Of a DNA stretch of 14,510 nucleotides, positions 4,750 through 14,342 are shown piece after piece. Source of the stretch: JADFOB01 sp964651325 (lineage in GTDB: Bacteria > Planctomycetota > Phycisphaerae > UBA1845); contig CAZYXP010000079.1 of the NCBI GenBank assembly GCA_964651325.1, positions 1-14,510 of the forward strand, read 5' to 3'. The notes under the pieces were generated by a model. The model was not told the DNA's origin. It saw only the letters and a list, made by a program, of their open reading frames with translations, and did not search any database. The position numbers and the translations under genes were made by a program. Positions within the stretch are counted from its first letter, which is position 1; each line of letters opens with the position of its first letter.

Positions 4750-7700
4750 ATGCACCGCAAGAATGGCATCGTTTTCCCGCAATCCGCGAGGTGCTGCGGA
4801 GTTCTCGCCACGTTATGCCTCACCGCAATCACCTTCGGCCAGCCGGAAACCGTGTTTGTCCCCGGGAGCGATGTGCAGGCTGGGGGGCCTACCCACGATT
4901 TTTGGATCGGGCGGTTTGAGGTACGCAACGACGAATTCGTCGCGTTTCTCAATAGCGCACTGCAAAACCTCAACAATTCGCGCGGGCAATTCCTGTTTTT
5001 CGATTCGACGACCGGCGACGTTTTCGTGGGCGATCAGGCGCTCGGTGTGATCGGAGCGCCAACCGATCCGCCTACCCTGACCACGCCGATCTTCTCGCCG
5101 TCGGTGGGCGGAGCCGTCGCATTCGTTGGCGGCGCGTACGTGATCGCAGACCGCGGCGATCACCCGGTGGTGGGCATATCGTGGTACGGGGCGATCAAGT
5201 ATTGCAACTGGCTGACGCTGGAAGCAGGTTTTCCGCCGGAGCAACTGGTTTACTCCGAGTCGACGGCAAACGACCTGGCGGGATGGCATCCGGTCACCAC
5301 GACCACGGCCGACTGGGCGGCGCGCGGCCTCAATGACGCCGAACGCGCGTCACTCCTGGCGCTGCGGGGGTTTCGCCTGCCGATGGACGGCGGCGACGGC
5401 GCGGGCAATCCGTCGCTTTATAATGAATGGTACAAATCCGCCGCAGCGCGGCTCGACGGGACCGGCACGCCGGTGTTTGACAGCGTCTACGGCTTTGGTC
5501 GCGACGTGGTGGGCAGCGCCGACGCCAATTACCGCTGCAGCGGCGACCCGTTTGAAGATGCCGGCGATTGCTTTGCCGGGAGCACGAGCCCTGTAGGGTT
5601 TTTCGATGGTGTCAATCTCTTGGCTGACGGGAGCACGCCGACCCACCCAACCGACAACGCGTACGGCCTGTTGGATTTGACGGGCAATGTATGGGAGTGG
5701 ATGCAAGATCAGTCGTTCCTCTCAGAGGATCGGCGCAATCGCGGGGCGTCGTGGCGGAGCAGTTCGGGATTCCTGGAGGTGACGCTCGGGGCGGAGCGAT
5801 TCGCCGATGCCGTGGCCGATTCCGGAGGGTTCCGCATCGCTCAGAGCGTGCCCTCCCCTCTGTATGTCTTGCCGGAAACGGACTTCGTCGTCGCCGGACC
5901 GTGGGGCGGCGCGTATGACCCGGGTGAGTCGTTCACCTACACGCTGACCAACGCCACGGCCACCGACGTGCCCTACTCCGTCGAAGCGGATGAGGTTTGG
6001 GTGGACCTCGGTGGCGCGATCACAGGCACGCTGATCGGTGGGCAGTCCGTCGAGATCACGGCCACCATCGCGCTGCTTTGCACGGATCAGGTCTCCACCG
6101 GCGTACAGAATGCGGTCGTCTCGTTTATCAACCTGGATGATGCGTCGCGTGTCGAGCGCACGGTCCGCGTAACCTTCAACGAGCCGCTGACACTCGCGGG
6201 GCCCAACCCCTCCGCGACCATCGTTCACGGGCAAGATGCGCCACCGCCGATCTCGCTGACGCTGGAAAGCGTATCACTGGAACCGGTGGAATGGTCGGCT
6301 CAGGCGATTGATCTTAGTGCGAATCCCCAGGGGCAACTGGCGGATTGGGTGCTGATCAACGGGCAGGTTTCCGAGATTTCCGACATCCCGCTAGGCGCGG
6401 GGAGCACGTCTGACATCCAGATCACCTTTGACGTATCGGCGCTGGGCGCGGGAACGTTCTCGGCGTCGTTTGAGCTAACCGACCTTTGCACGGGAACTGT
6501 TTTCGTGCGTAGCATCTCGCTCACCATTGAACCGCTGATTTCCGTGACGCCGCTCGATGGAGTGTCCTTTTCGGGCGTGGTAGGCGGACCGTTTCTCCCA
6601 ACGGAACACGAGTTCACGTTGACAAGCCAGTTTGAGAGTCCGCTTGATTGGTCGGTTGAGGTGGTAGAAGCCGATCCGCCGCTGCCACCGGGCTTGCCGA
6701 TGCCCCAGGACTTGCTCAGCGTTCAGCCGTCTGCCGGGTTGCTGGCTGGGGTGAATTTGGAACAGATCATTGCGGTCATGACGGCGCCCGCTGCGGACAC
6801 CTTGCCGACGGGCGTGTACTTCGTGGTCATGCGGTTTAGCCGCGGTACGCTAGTCCTGTTGGAGCGGTCGGTCCGCATCGAGGTAACGGAGCTACGGCTC
6901 GAGCCTATTACCGAAGCGACCTTTTCAGGGCCGTCGGGCGGCCCCTTTCTTCCCGCTGAGTTTTCCTACACGCTAACCAACACCGGGTTGGATCCGATGG
7001 AGTGGCAGGCGCGGTTGGCCGTATCGTGTGCTGACGATCCGCCGGTGGAGGTTGATTGGGTGAGCGTGGCGCCGTTGTTGGGCGTCATTCAGAATCCGAT
7101 GGGAACCGCGGAGATAAGCCTGTCGGTGTCGACAACGGCGCAACTGCGCTCACCGGGCACGTACGCCGCGCAACTTTGCGTATCGACCATTGATCCCAAC
7201 CTTCCGGGTGGCGTTGAGTTGGCACGCGCAACGCGCAACATAACGCTGATCGTAGGTGCCGTGGCGTTTTCACTGGAGATGGAAGACGTGCCGATCTCAC
7301 CGGCGCCGATCCCCGGCCCCGATCATCACTTCCGCATTTCCAAGTATGAAGTGACCTGCGCCCAATTCGCTCGATTCCTCAACGACGCTCAGCTTGACGA
7401 GGGCGCGTTGGGGCACGGCGCGTACATGGTATTCGAGGGCGTCTCGGGTGATGTCGCATTGATGTCGGGTGAGGCGATGGTAATCACGAAAAACACGAAC
7501 GAGGCATCCCGCATCGAATACGATCCGGCGCATCCCGTCGGCTCTCGGTACAGCGTCACCCTAGGATTCGAGAACCATCCCGTGACGTTCGTGTCCTGGT
7601 ACGGAGCAGTGAAGTATTGCAACTGGTTGACCGTCGTACAGGGCATGGACGGGCAACAAGTCTACCAGGAAGGCGCGCTAGCAAGCGATTGGACCCCGGC

Positions 7701-10700
7701 CGCCGCGACAGCCGCCGACCTGTTGCAGTTGCGCGGGTTTCGCCTTGTGATGGACGACTCAACCGGCACCGAAAGTCTGTACAACGAATGGTACAAGGTC
7801 GCGTCGGCGCGGCTCGATGCGGAAGACAATACGCTTTTTGACGCCGAGTACGGGTTCGGGCGCGACGTGCTGGAGGGGCTAGACGCGAATTTTGTGTCCG
7901 GCGGCAACCCGTTCCCCGGCTCCACCACCCCGATCGGATTCTTCAACGGAAGCACATACAACGCCGGTGGCAACCAGCCTATCGGAAATGGCGTAGAATT
8001 CGTATCTCACGTCAATGACAACGCCTACGGCGTGTTCGATCTTACCGGCAACGTCGCGGAGTGGGTGCACGACCGCGACGCCACCTCGGCCTACGTTCGC
8101 GGCGGGCATTTTCAAAATGCGATCGATTCAGTCCGCTTGACGACCGGCGACCGCGGGCCGTTTTCACCCACAACCGCAACCACCTTGATCGGTTTTCGCG
8201 TGGCCCAGGCGTTGCCCGATGAGCTAACAGACTTGGCCGTAGGCCCAACCGACGGGCTGGTGAAAATCGCCGGGCTCATCGGCGGTCCGTTGGCCGTGGC
8301 TGGCGGGACCGCACAACAGACGCACCTATCCCTCTCCGTGAGCAATCCGGGCGACTACACGATCGACAATGTGACGCTGAGCATCGCACCGGGCGGAGAT
8401 CGCCTGCAAGTCGTCGGAATCGCACCGACACGGGTACCCTCGGAATCGGTCGTGGATGTCTTACTGGAGTCCGCCGCGACGCTCACCTCGCCGGGGGCAT
8501 CGCCGAGACCCAATGGAGATTTTGCGCTCGTGCCGCTTAGCGACGTTCAGACCGGCGGACCGGAATACGACTACTGGATCGGACGGAAGGAAGTGACCAA
8601 CGCTGAATTCGCGGCGTTTTTGAACAGCGCGCGGAGCGCGATCGATCCCGAGGAACCCAACCCTCTGAGCGATTATCTCTACTTCGATCTGGCATCGGGA
8701 AGTGCGTTTGTGGGAAGCGCGCAGGTGGCGGCCATCGGCGTCGGACCCCCGCCGGGGCCTGCGGTGCGCGTTTATGATGCGAGCGTGGGGCGGATTGCGT
8801 ACTCCGGCCAGAGCTACGTCGTGGAGGCGGGATTCGAGAATCATCCGGTCGTTGGGGTGAGCTGGTTCGGGGCGATCAAGTATTGCAACTGGCGAAGTCG
8901 AATCGAAGGCATCCCTGAGGCGCTGCTCGCGTACGGCGAGGGTCCAAATTCCAGTCTGGAAAGCTGGCGGCCCGTGACCGCTTCGGTTTCGGAATGGACC
9001 ACGACGGGCATATCGCCCACTTCGCGGGCCAAGTTGGTGGCCAATACGCTCGGCTATCGCTTGCCCATGGACGACGAAGCCCTGCTGGCGGCCCCATTCA
9101 ACGAATGGTACAAGGCCGCGGCCGCACGGCTTAGCGATACAGGGAATCCGATGTTCGACAGTGCGTACGGGTTTGGGCGGAATGCGCTGGAGTTTGTCGA
9201 TGCGAACTTCCTGGATAGTGGGGATACTCAGGAAAATGAAACCACGCCGGTCGGGCATTTCAACGGCGCGTCGTCGCTGTTTGCGGCGCCTATCTTGTGC
9301 CCGCCTGTCGTGGTCGATCCGGTTCTCACGAAGAAGAGCGAGAATGGATACAAGCTATCCGATGCGTCGGGCAACGTGGCCGAGTGGATGCAGGATTTCG
9401 GAACCGGCCTTAGTGATCGAGTGGTTCGCGGGGGAAGCTGGCGCAGCGGGGTCGGCGATCTGACATTGAGGACCGATGAGCGCGTCGTATTGCCGGCGAC
9501 CACGACGGCCGACGATGTGGGGTTTCGACTGGTTCGCGGCACCGGGCACACGGTTGCCGTATCGGTGCGTGATGGCATCACCGGCAAGACGGCCAAGCAG
9601 GAATTCCTGCTGGATTTGCGCGAGCCGGTGAGCGTGCAGCCGCGTGCTGGTATGGAGGAATCGGTGTTGTATGGCGATCCGTTTGATACGATCGGCGGAT
9701 CCTATACGCTCGCGAATCGGTCGGTCAGTGCCATGGATTGGGCGGTTACCAGCAGCGTGGATTGGATCGACGTTGACGACCTGGCCGATGCGGAGCCCGC
9801 GGGCGCAGAGGCTTCCGGCACGATCGCGGCACTCGGCGTGGTTGCCATTGATGTCGCGACGAATACCAACGCGGACAGCTTGGGCCCCGGCGAACATATC
9901 GCGGTCGTGACGATCACGAACCTGACCACCGGCAGCAGCGAAACGCGCACGCTCGAGCTGACCATTGGGCAACCGATCGAAGCGCGAGCGGTGCCGAATC
10001 AAGCGGAGCCGCACACGTTTACCGGAGTGATGGGCGGACCGTTTACGACGCTGTACGAAGATCAGAGCGTGCAGACTGAGCGCGTTATTGAGTTGGCGAG
10101 CCTCGTCGAGTTCCCGCTGGAGTACACTGTCGCGGAAAACGGCTCGTGGCTGACGGTGGCCCCGGTAGATCCGGCGGTGTTCTTGACCGGCGTGTTGGCG
10201 CCTCAAGCGGCCTTGGCGTTCAAGATCGAGGTCGATCCTTCCGCCGAGCAGTTGCCGGCTGGTGAGTACAAGGAATCGATCACGCTCATGTTTGTAGATC
10301 CGGCCAACGAGAGTCTGTCCGATTCGATTTCGGTGGCCGTCACGCTGTCGGTACGCGATCCGATGGCTATCGAGCATACCTGTGACGTTTGCGGCACGTG
10401 CGGCATCTGGGAGCTCCAGCCGGGCTGCGATCTTGCCAGTCCCGCGCTATGCAGTTCCTCACAGCTCTGTGATCAAACGTATCGATTGTCCAACGAACTG
10501 GCGACCGGCGGGGCCCTGCTTGAAGTCGCGATGGCCGTGGACGTGGACTGGGTGGATCTTTCGGAGACGTTTGTCGAGCTGCTCCCGGGCCAAGCCGCGG
10601 CGTTTGACATGTCCGCGTCGATCAACGCCAATGCACTTGGCCTCAACAAAGGCGAGCATGTAGCCACCGTCACCTTCGATAATGCCTTGACCGGCGCGTC

Positions 10701-12390
10701 GCTGCAGTGCCGGCAGATCACTCTCAATGTGGCATTGACGCTTTCGGTGACGCCGTTTTCGACGTATCAACCCACCGGGGCCATAGGCCAAGCAGTCGCC
10801 CCGCCATTTCGCCCGTACACGGTTCGCCACGTTGCCGACACGACCGACCCGATTGATTGGGTTGCCTGTAGCGACGCGGCTTGGCTCACGCTGGCGGGAG
10901 GCGCGACCTGTGACGCCGCGTCGATTCCTGCTGTTTGCGCCACTGGGACTGCGGTTTGCGGCACCTTGGCGGCGGAACAGGCGACGCAGGTGATCGCCTC
11001 GGTGGATCCATTGGCCACGGCCACGCTTCCTGCGGGGGCCCACACGGCCACGGTGTTTCTCATCGACGACACCAGCAACGTGACCACGACCCGACGCGTC
11101 GAAGCCACGCTGGTCGATCCGCTCTTGGATATGAACAGCATTTTGACCATCGACGCCGCCAACATTCAACCGGCCGGGCCGCAATACTCATTCAAGATGG
11201 CACCGTTTCACGTGACCAACGCCGAGTTTGCGGCCTTCCTCAACGATGCGATGGCCGACCTCGCCGGCAAGAAGGGGCAATATCTGTTCTTCGAGTCGAC
11301 AACCGGTGACGTTTTCATCAACGATCAACCGCTCGGCGTGATCGGCGTGCAAGACGATCCGCCGGCACTGACCACGCCGATCTTTTCACCGTCGGTGGGC
11401 GGAGCCATCGCTTTTATCGGCGGCCAGTACGTGATCGACACTTCCACGACAGACCGCGGCAACCACCCAGTCGTGGGCGTATCCTGGTATGGGGCGGTCA
11501 AGTATTGCAACTGGCTGACGCTGGATCAGGGTCTGGCGCCCGACGAACGCTGCTACAAGGAAGGGACGCAAAGCGATCTGGCGGTCTGGCGTCCCGTGAC
11601 GATCCCATCGACCATTTGGGCGACGCGAGATCTTAACGACAACGAACGCGATTCCCTGGCTCGCGGGTTCCGGGGGTACCGCCTTCCCATGGATGACGGC
11701 GCGAACAACATCAACTTCCAGACCGACTCGGCCGACGCCTACAACGAGTGGTACAAGGCGGCGGCCTGGGATTCGACGGCGCTGACCAACCATGATTTCG
11801 GCATGGGCGTGGATGAAGCCGAGGGATTGACCGGCGCTCATGCCAATTACCGCTGCAGCGGCGATCCATTTGAGGACAGCGCGGACTGTCTGATCGGCTC
11901 CACCACGCCGGTGGGGTTTTTTGACGGCGTGAATCTGCTGGCCGATGGAACGGTCACGGTTGATAGCCCAAGCCCACTTGGCCTGTACGACATGTCGGGC
12001 AATGTGTTCGCGTGGATGCAAGGCCGGTTCAACTCAAACGCCGGCAGCATCGCCCTGCGCACGATTCGCGGCGGAAGCTGGAGGTGGCTTCCGCCACTGT
12101 TGCGGACGAACTTTCGCACGTGGGCAGACACCGACTCAACCGACACCGATATCGGGTTCCGGGTCGTGCGGGTTGAAGTCGTCACCATCGGCGATTTCGA
12201 CGCGGATGCGGATGTCGATTGGCTCGACCACCAATCATTCGCGTTTTGCCTGAGCGGTCCGGACCCGAACGCCGGCTCAACAACCCCCGCGGGCTGCGAC
12301 GTGTTTGACCTTCAAACCGACACCGGAGTCGGCGTGGTGGATCTCGCCGACTTCGCGGTGTTTCAGAATCTATTCACAGGCGCCCAATGA
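4750..12390 (+). CDS. Giant secreted protein with four FGE/SUMF1-type domains and BACON-like modules
   Basis: A 2546-residue secreted protein. ATG 4750 is chosen because GGAGG (4737-4741) lies 8 nt upstream and a signal peptide follows (hydrophobic to about residue 30, TAITFG-QPE); an upstream in-frame GTG lacks both. FGE-type domains lie at about 33-365, 838-1153, 1256-1597 and 2128-2474. Each has FxxFLN near its start, SW(Y/F)GA(I/V)KYCNW, a (Y/F)NEWYK segment, SGNV or TGNV, RG(G/A)xx and a closing GFR. Nine Ig/BACON-like beta modules of about 100-130 residues fill 366-837 (four), 1154-1255 (one) and 1624-2127 (four). Residues 2481-2546 are a dockerin/EF-hand-like tail with D2482, D2484, D2486, D2488, D2490 and D2493. 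No domain has the SUMF1 cysteine pair after RGGSW, so sulfatase activation is unlikely; adhesion or ligand binding is inferred. No membrane anchor or sorting tail is present. Confidence 0.93.
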   Translation: MHRKNGIVFPQSARCCGVLATLCLTAITFGQPETVFVPGSDVQAGGPTHDFWIGRFEVRNDEFVAFLNSALQNLNNSRGQFLFFDSTTGDVFVGDQALGVIGAPTDPPTLTTPIFSPSVGGAVAFVGGAYVIADRGDHPVVGISWYGAIKYCNWLTLEAGFPPEQLVYSESTANDLAGWHPVTTTTADWAARGLNDAERASLLALRGFRLPMDGGDGAGNPSLYNEWYKSAAARLDGTGTPVFDSVYGFGRDVVGSADANYRCSGDPFEDAGDCFAGSTSPVGFFDGVNLLADGSTPTHPTDNAYGLLDLTGNVWEWMQDQSFLSEDRRNRGASWRSSSGFLEVTLGAERFADAVADSGGFRIAQSVPSPLYVLPETDFVVAGPWGGAYDPGESFTYTLTNATATDVPYSVEADEVWVDLGGAITGTLIGGQSVEITATIALLCTDQVSTGVQNAVVSFINLDDASRVERTVRVTFNEPLTLAGPNPSATIVHGQDAPPPISLTLESVSLEPVEWSAQAIDLSANPQGQLADWVLINGQVSEISDIPLGAGSTSDIQITFDVSALGAGTFSASFELTDLCTGTVFVRSISLTIEPLISVTPLDGVSFSGVVGGPFLPTEHEFTLTSQFESPLDWSVEVVEADPPLPPGLPMPQDLLSVQPSAGLLAGVNLEQIIAVMTAPAADTLPTGVYFVVMRFSRGTLVLLERSVRIEVTELRLEPITEATFSGPSGGPFLPAEFSYTLTNTGLDPMEWQARLAVSCADDPPVEVDWVSVAPLLGVIQNPMGTAEISLSVSTTAQLRSPGTYAAQLCVSTIDPNLPGGVELARATRNITLIVGAVAFSLEMEDVPISPAPIPGPDHHFRISKYEVTCAQFARFLNDAQLDEGALGHGAYMVFEGVSGDVALMSGEAMVITKNTNEASRIEYDPAHPVGSRYSVTLGFENHPVTFVSWYGAVKYCNWLTVVQGMDGQQVYQEGALASDWTPAAATAADLLQLRGFRLVMDDSTGTESLYNEWYKVASARLDAEDNTLFDAEYGFGRDVLEGLDANFVSGGNPFPGSTTPIGFFNGSTYNAGGNQPIGNGVEFVSHVNDNAYGVFDLTGNVAEWVHDRDATSAYVRGGHFQNAIDSVRLTTGDRGPFSPTTATTLIGFRVAQALPDELTDLAVGPTDGLVKIAGLIGGPLAVAGGTAQQTHLSLSVSNPGDYTIDNVTLSIAPGGDRLQVVGIAPTRVPSESVVDVLLESAATLTSPGASPRPNGDFALVPLSDVQTGGPEYDYWIGRKEVTNAEFAAFLNSARSAIDPEEPNPLSDYLYFDLASGSAFVGSAQVAAIGVGPPPGPAVRVYDASVGRIAYSGQSYVVEAGFENHPVVGVSWFGAIKYCNWRSRIEGIPEALLAYGEGPNSSLESWRPVTASVSEWTTTGISPTSRAKLVANTLGYRLPMDDEALLAAPFNEWYKAAAARLSDTGNPMFDSAYGFGRNALEFVDANFLDSGDTQENETTPVGHFNGASSLFAAPILCPPVVVDPVLTKKSENGYKLSDASGNVAEWMQDFGTGLSDRVVRGGSWRSGVGDLTLRTDERVVLPATTTADDVGFRLVRGTGHTVAVSVRDGITGKTAKQEFLLDLREPVSVQPRAGMEESVLYGDPFDTIGGSYTLANRSVSAMDWAVTSSVDWIDVDDLADAEPAGAEASGTIAALGVVAIDVATNTNADSLGPGEHIAVVTITNLTTGSSETRTLELTIGQPIEARAVPNQAEPHTFTGVMGGPFTTLYEDQSVQTERVIELASLVEFPLEYTVAENGSWLTVAPVDPAVFLTGVLAPQAALAFKIEVDPSAEQLPAGEYKESITLMFVDPANESLSDSISVAVTLSVRDPMAIEHTCDVCGTCGIWELQPGCDLASPALCSSSQLCDQTYRLSNELATGGALLEVAMAVDVDWVDLSETFVELLPGQAAAFDMSASINANALGLNKGEHVATVTFDNALTGASLQCRQITLNVALTLSVTPFSTYQPTGAIGQAVAPPFRPYTVRHVADTTDPIDWVACSDAAWLTLAGGATCDAASIPAVCATGTAVCGTLAAEQATQVIASVDPLATATLPAGAHTATVFLIDDTSNVTTTRRVEATLVDPLLDMNSILTIDAANIQPAGPQYSFKMAPFHVTNAEFAAFLNDAMADLAGKKGQYLFFESTTGDVFINDQPLGVIGVQDDPPALTTPIFSPSVGGAIAFIGGQYVIDTSTTDRGNHPVVGVSWYGAVKYCNWLTLDQGLAPDERCYKEGTQSDLAVWRPVTIPSTIWATRDLNDNERDSLARGFRGYRLPMDDGANNINFQTDSADAYNEWYKAAAWDSTALTNHDFGMGVDEAEGLTGAHANYRCSGDPFEDSADCLIGSTTPVGFFDGVNLLADGTVTVDSPSPLGLYDMSGNVFAWMQGRFNSNAGSIALRTIRGGSWRWLPPLLRTNFRTWADTDSTDTDIGFRVVRVEVVTIGDFDADADVDWLDHQSFAFCLSGPDPNAGSTTPAGCDVFDLQTDTGVGVVDLADFAVFQNLFTGAQ

Positions 12391-12395
12391 TGCCA

Positions 12396-12431
12396 AAGGG
12401 CAACCTGATTGCGAAGGGTAACCTGACCACG
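12396..12431. repeat. Two tandem 18-bp units
   Basis: AAGGGCAACCTGATTGCG (12396-12413) is followed directly by AAGGGTAACCTGACCACG (12414-12431), and a third copy starts with AAGG. It lies just past the stop of the giant gene. Role unknown. Confidence 0.6.
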
Positions 12432-12490
12432 AAGGCTATGCGCTCAAGGTTAGGGGCCGAGGTATGGTGCGCGGGGGCCTCACCTGAGCC

Positions 12491-12504
12491 GAGGGCTTCG
12501 GCCC
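12491..12504. terminator. UUCG-tetraloop hairpin between convergent genes
   Basis: GGGC (12493-12496) and GCCC (12501-12504) close a TTCG loop in the 166-bp gap between two convergent genes; outward pairing continues after one A/G mismatch. A TTTT run lies about 14 nt downstream on the plus strand. A possible bidirectional terminator, with a weak U-tract in either direction. Confidence 0.4.
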
Positions 12505-12556
12505 GCGCGGCCGTGCGGTTTTGCGTGACACCCGCTACTCAACAAAAGCAACCACT

Positions 12557-14314
12557 TTAGCCGATCGCGAACCGGCGTCTTGAGAAGAACACACTGCCTA
12601 CCGTGAGCACAAGGAGCATCAAGACCACAACGCCCCACTGCGAAACGGCCGGAATCGTCCCTTGCACGTCGCACACGTCGGGAACACCGTTTCCGTCGGC
12701 ATCCGAGGCATTGCCGATGGCGATGTCGCAGCCATCGGGAATGGCGTTGCCGTCACAGTCGGGCAGCGTGCCCGCGGCCAGATCGACGGCGTCCGCGATT
12801 CCGTTTCCGTCACAGTCACCCGCCAGCGTGCCCAGCGCATCGACGATGCCGTAACCCAATACAAACAGCGGATCGGGCGCGGTGCCCGCCACGGACTCCG
12901 ACGCGCTGTCAAACAAATACGTGCGCATCTGTTGAACCGTCCAGTCGGGATGAGCTTGGATCAGGCAGGCCACAGCGCTGGCAACCACCGGCGTAGAAAG
13001 CGACGTCCCACTAACACCCGTGAGCATCATATCGTCGGATGGCGAAACGGTCTGCGTGCTGACGCCCTGCGCGAGCACCTCCGGTTTCGCCCGACCGTCC
13101 GCCGATGGGCCGTCGGAACTGAAGCCCGCAATCACCCCCAAATCATCGACCGCGCCGCACGTAATCACTTGCAACGCGTCCGCAGGCGCCAGTAACGTCG
13201 AGGTAGCCGGATCGGCGTCGTGCCCGCCGTTGCCCGCAGCGGTACAGCAATAGAGCCCGTTGGCGGTGGCGATGTTGACGGCAATGGTCGTCACCGCTGT
13301 CAACCCGTCGAGATCGGCCTGAGTGTACCAGTCGATGTACCCGAGCGATGACGTGGCCATGTCTCCGCCGTTGGCTTCGATGAATTCCAACCCGCCGACG
13401 TAGTTGTCCTCCTCGCCCATGTATTCGCCCTCGGTGTCTTCTGTCTTGCACAAAATGAACGAGGCATCGTACGCGCCGCCCACGAGCGAGCCCGGCCAAT
13501 ACGCGCCGAGCACGCCGAGGATGTACGTCCCGTGCGAATGCTGGTTGGGCGGATCACCCATTTCAAAGCTCGTGTTGCCGTCGTTGCTGACAAAATCCCA
13601 CTCGGCCACGATATTGACCACGTGCCCCAACACGTTGAATGCCTCATGCGTCCTCTTGAATCCCGTATCCAGAATACCGACCACAACGCCCAAGCCGGTG
13701 AACCCGGCATCATGCACCGAGGTAAGATTAATCTGCGAAAGCTGCCCGGTGGCGGCGCCCCAAAATGGCGGCGGTCCCGCCGTCGGACCGGCCGCGGGCG
13801 GCGCATGGTCCTGGCCCACGAAAACCGGCTCAATGCCTCTGCCGCGACGCACAGGCTGAATCCTGCGAACAAACGGCAAGGCCTCTAGCTCGGCCAGTTG
13901 CCCGCGTGTGACCATCGCGCTCACGCCGTTAAGCCACCGGCTGACCACTTTGACCTCGGCCCCGATTCCGCGAATCTGATCGACATAGCCGCGCGAAACG
14001 GGCAAATCGTGAACGTCAAACAGGCCTGCTGCGGTTCGGCGCATTTGCCGCCGCGCCGTTGCTTTCACGTTATAGGTCGTGGTCAATCGCGAAATCGCTT
14101 GGTCCCGCGCCTGACGCGAGGCAACGCCCTTATCACTCGGATCGAACAGAATCCAGACCTTTATCGATTCGTCGGCGTCCCCGGTGACAAAGAGCCGGTC
14201 GACCGTAGGGTGAACGACCCCGGAGCGCGGCGGCGCGGCCTGTCCGATCGAGAAAAAGCCAAGCGAAGAAGCAACGACCAAACCCAATAAAATGGTACGA
14301 AAACGTGTCGCCAT
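12557..14314 (-). CDS. Secreted subtilisin-family (S8) serine protease with IPTL-CTERM tail
   Basis: A 585-residue protease precursor. ATG 14314 is preferred over GTG 14341 because GGAG (14323-14326) is 8 nt upstream and the signal peptide starts here (1-27, ending GQA-APP). Residues about 48-155 form an Inhibitor_I9-like propeptide. The catalytic domain (about 195-495) has the complete S8 set: D216 in GILDTGF, H261 in HSHGTY, oxyanion N362 in AAGNGG and S438 in SGTSLSTP. Residues 499-549 hold three Asp/Cys-rich thrombospondin type 3-like calcium repeats (DCDGNGIADAVD and similar). The C-terminus is IPAVSQWG (554-561), a hydrophobic helix and SRRR, matching IPTL-CTERM sorting tails that exosortase-like enzymes process. 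It is convergent with the giant FGE protein; both are predicted extracellular. Confidence 0.96.
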   Translation of the reverse strand: MATRFRTILLGLVVASSLGFFSIGQAAPPRSGVVHPTVDRLFVTGDADESIKVWILFDPSDKGVASRQARDQAISRLTTTYNVKATARRQMRRTAAGLFDVHDLPVSRGYVDQIRGIGAEVKVVSRWLNGVSAMVTRGQLAELEALPFVRRIQPVRRGRGIEPVFVGQDHAPPAAGPTAGPPPFWGAATGQLSQINLTSVHDAGFTGLGVVVGILDTGFKRTHEAFNVLGHVVNIVAEWDFVSNDGNTSFEMGDPPNQHSHGTYILGVLGAYWPGSLVGGAYDASFILCKTEDTEGEYMGEEDNYVGGLEFIEANGGDMATSSLGYIDWYTQADLDGLTAVTTIAVNIATANGLYCCTAAGNGGHDADPATSTLLAPADALQVITCGAVDDLGVIAGFSSDGPSADGRAKPEVLAQGVSTQTVSPSDDMMLTGVSGTSLSTPVVASAVACLIQAHPDWTVQQMRTYLFDSASESVAGTAPDPLFVLGYGIVDALGTLAGDCDGNGIADAVDLAAGTLPDCDGNAIPDGCDIAIGNASDADGNGVPDVCDVQGTIPAVSQWGVVVLMLLVLTVGSVFFSRRRFAIG

Positions 14315-14342
14315 AAGCGATTCTCCCCATCTGCGCGGCACT

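Noticed and set aside
9355..10377. 340-codon open frame on the minus strand inside the giant gene
   Set aside because: It overlaps a clearly coding plus-strand gene, has no recognisable domain, and is rich in Arg/His as expected of a GC-rich antisense frame. The same applies to the other long antisense frames at 8461-9258, 10459-11184 and 11386-12021.
4750..12390. Possible diversity-generating retroelement target, since FGE/C-type-lectin folds are known variable-protein scaffolds
   Set aside because: No reverse transcriptase and no template/variable repeat pair with adenine-biased differences was seen in the window. The module similarities show ordinary duplication.
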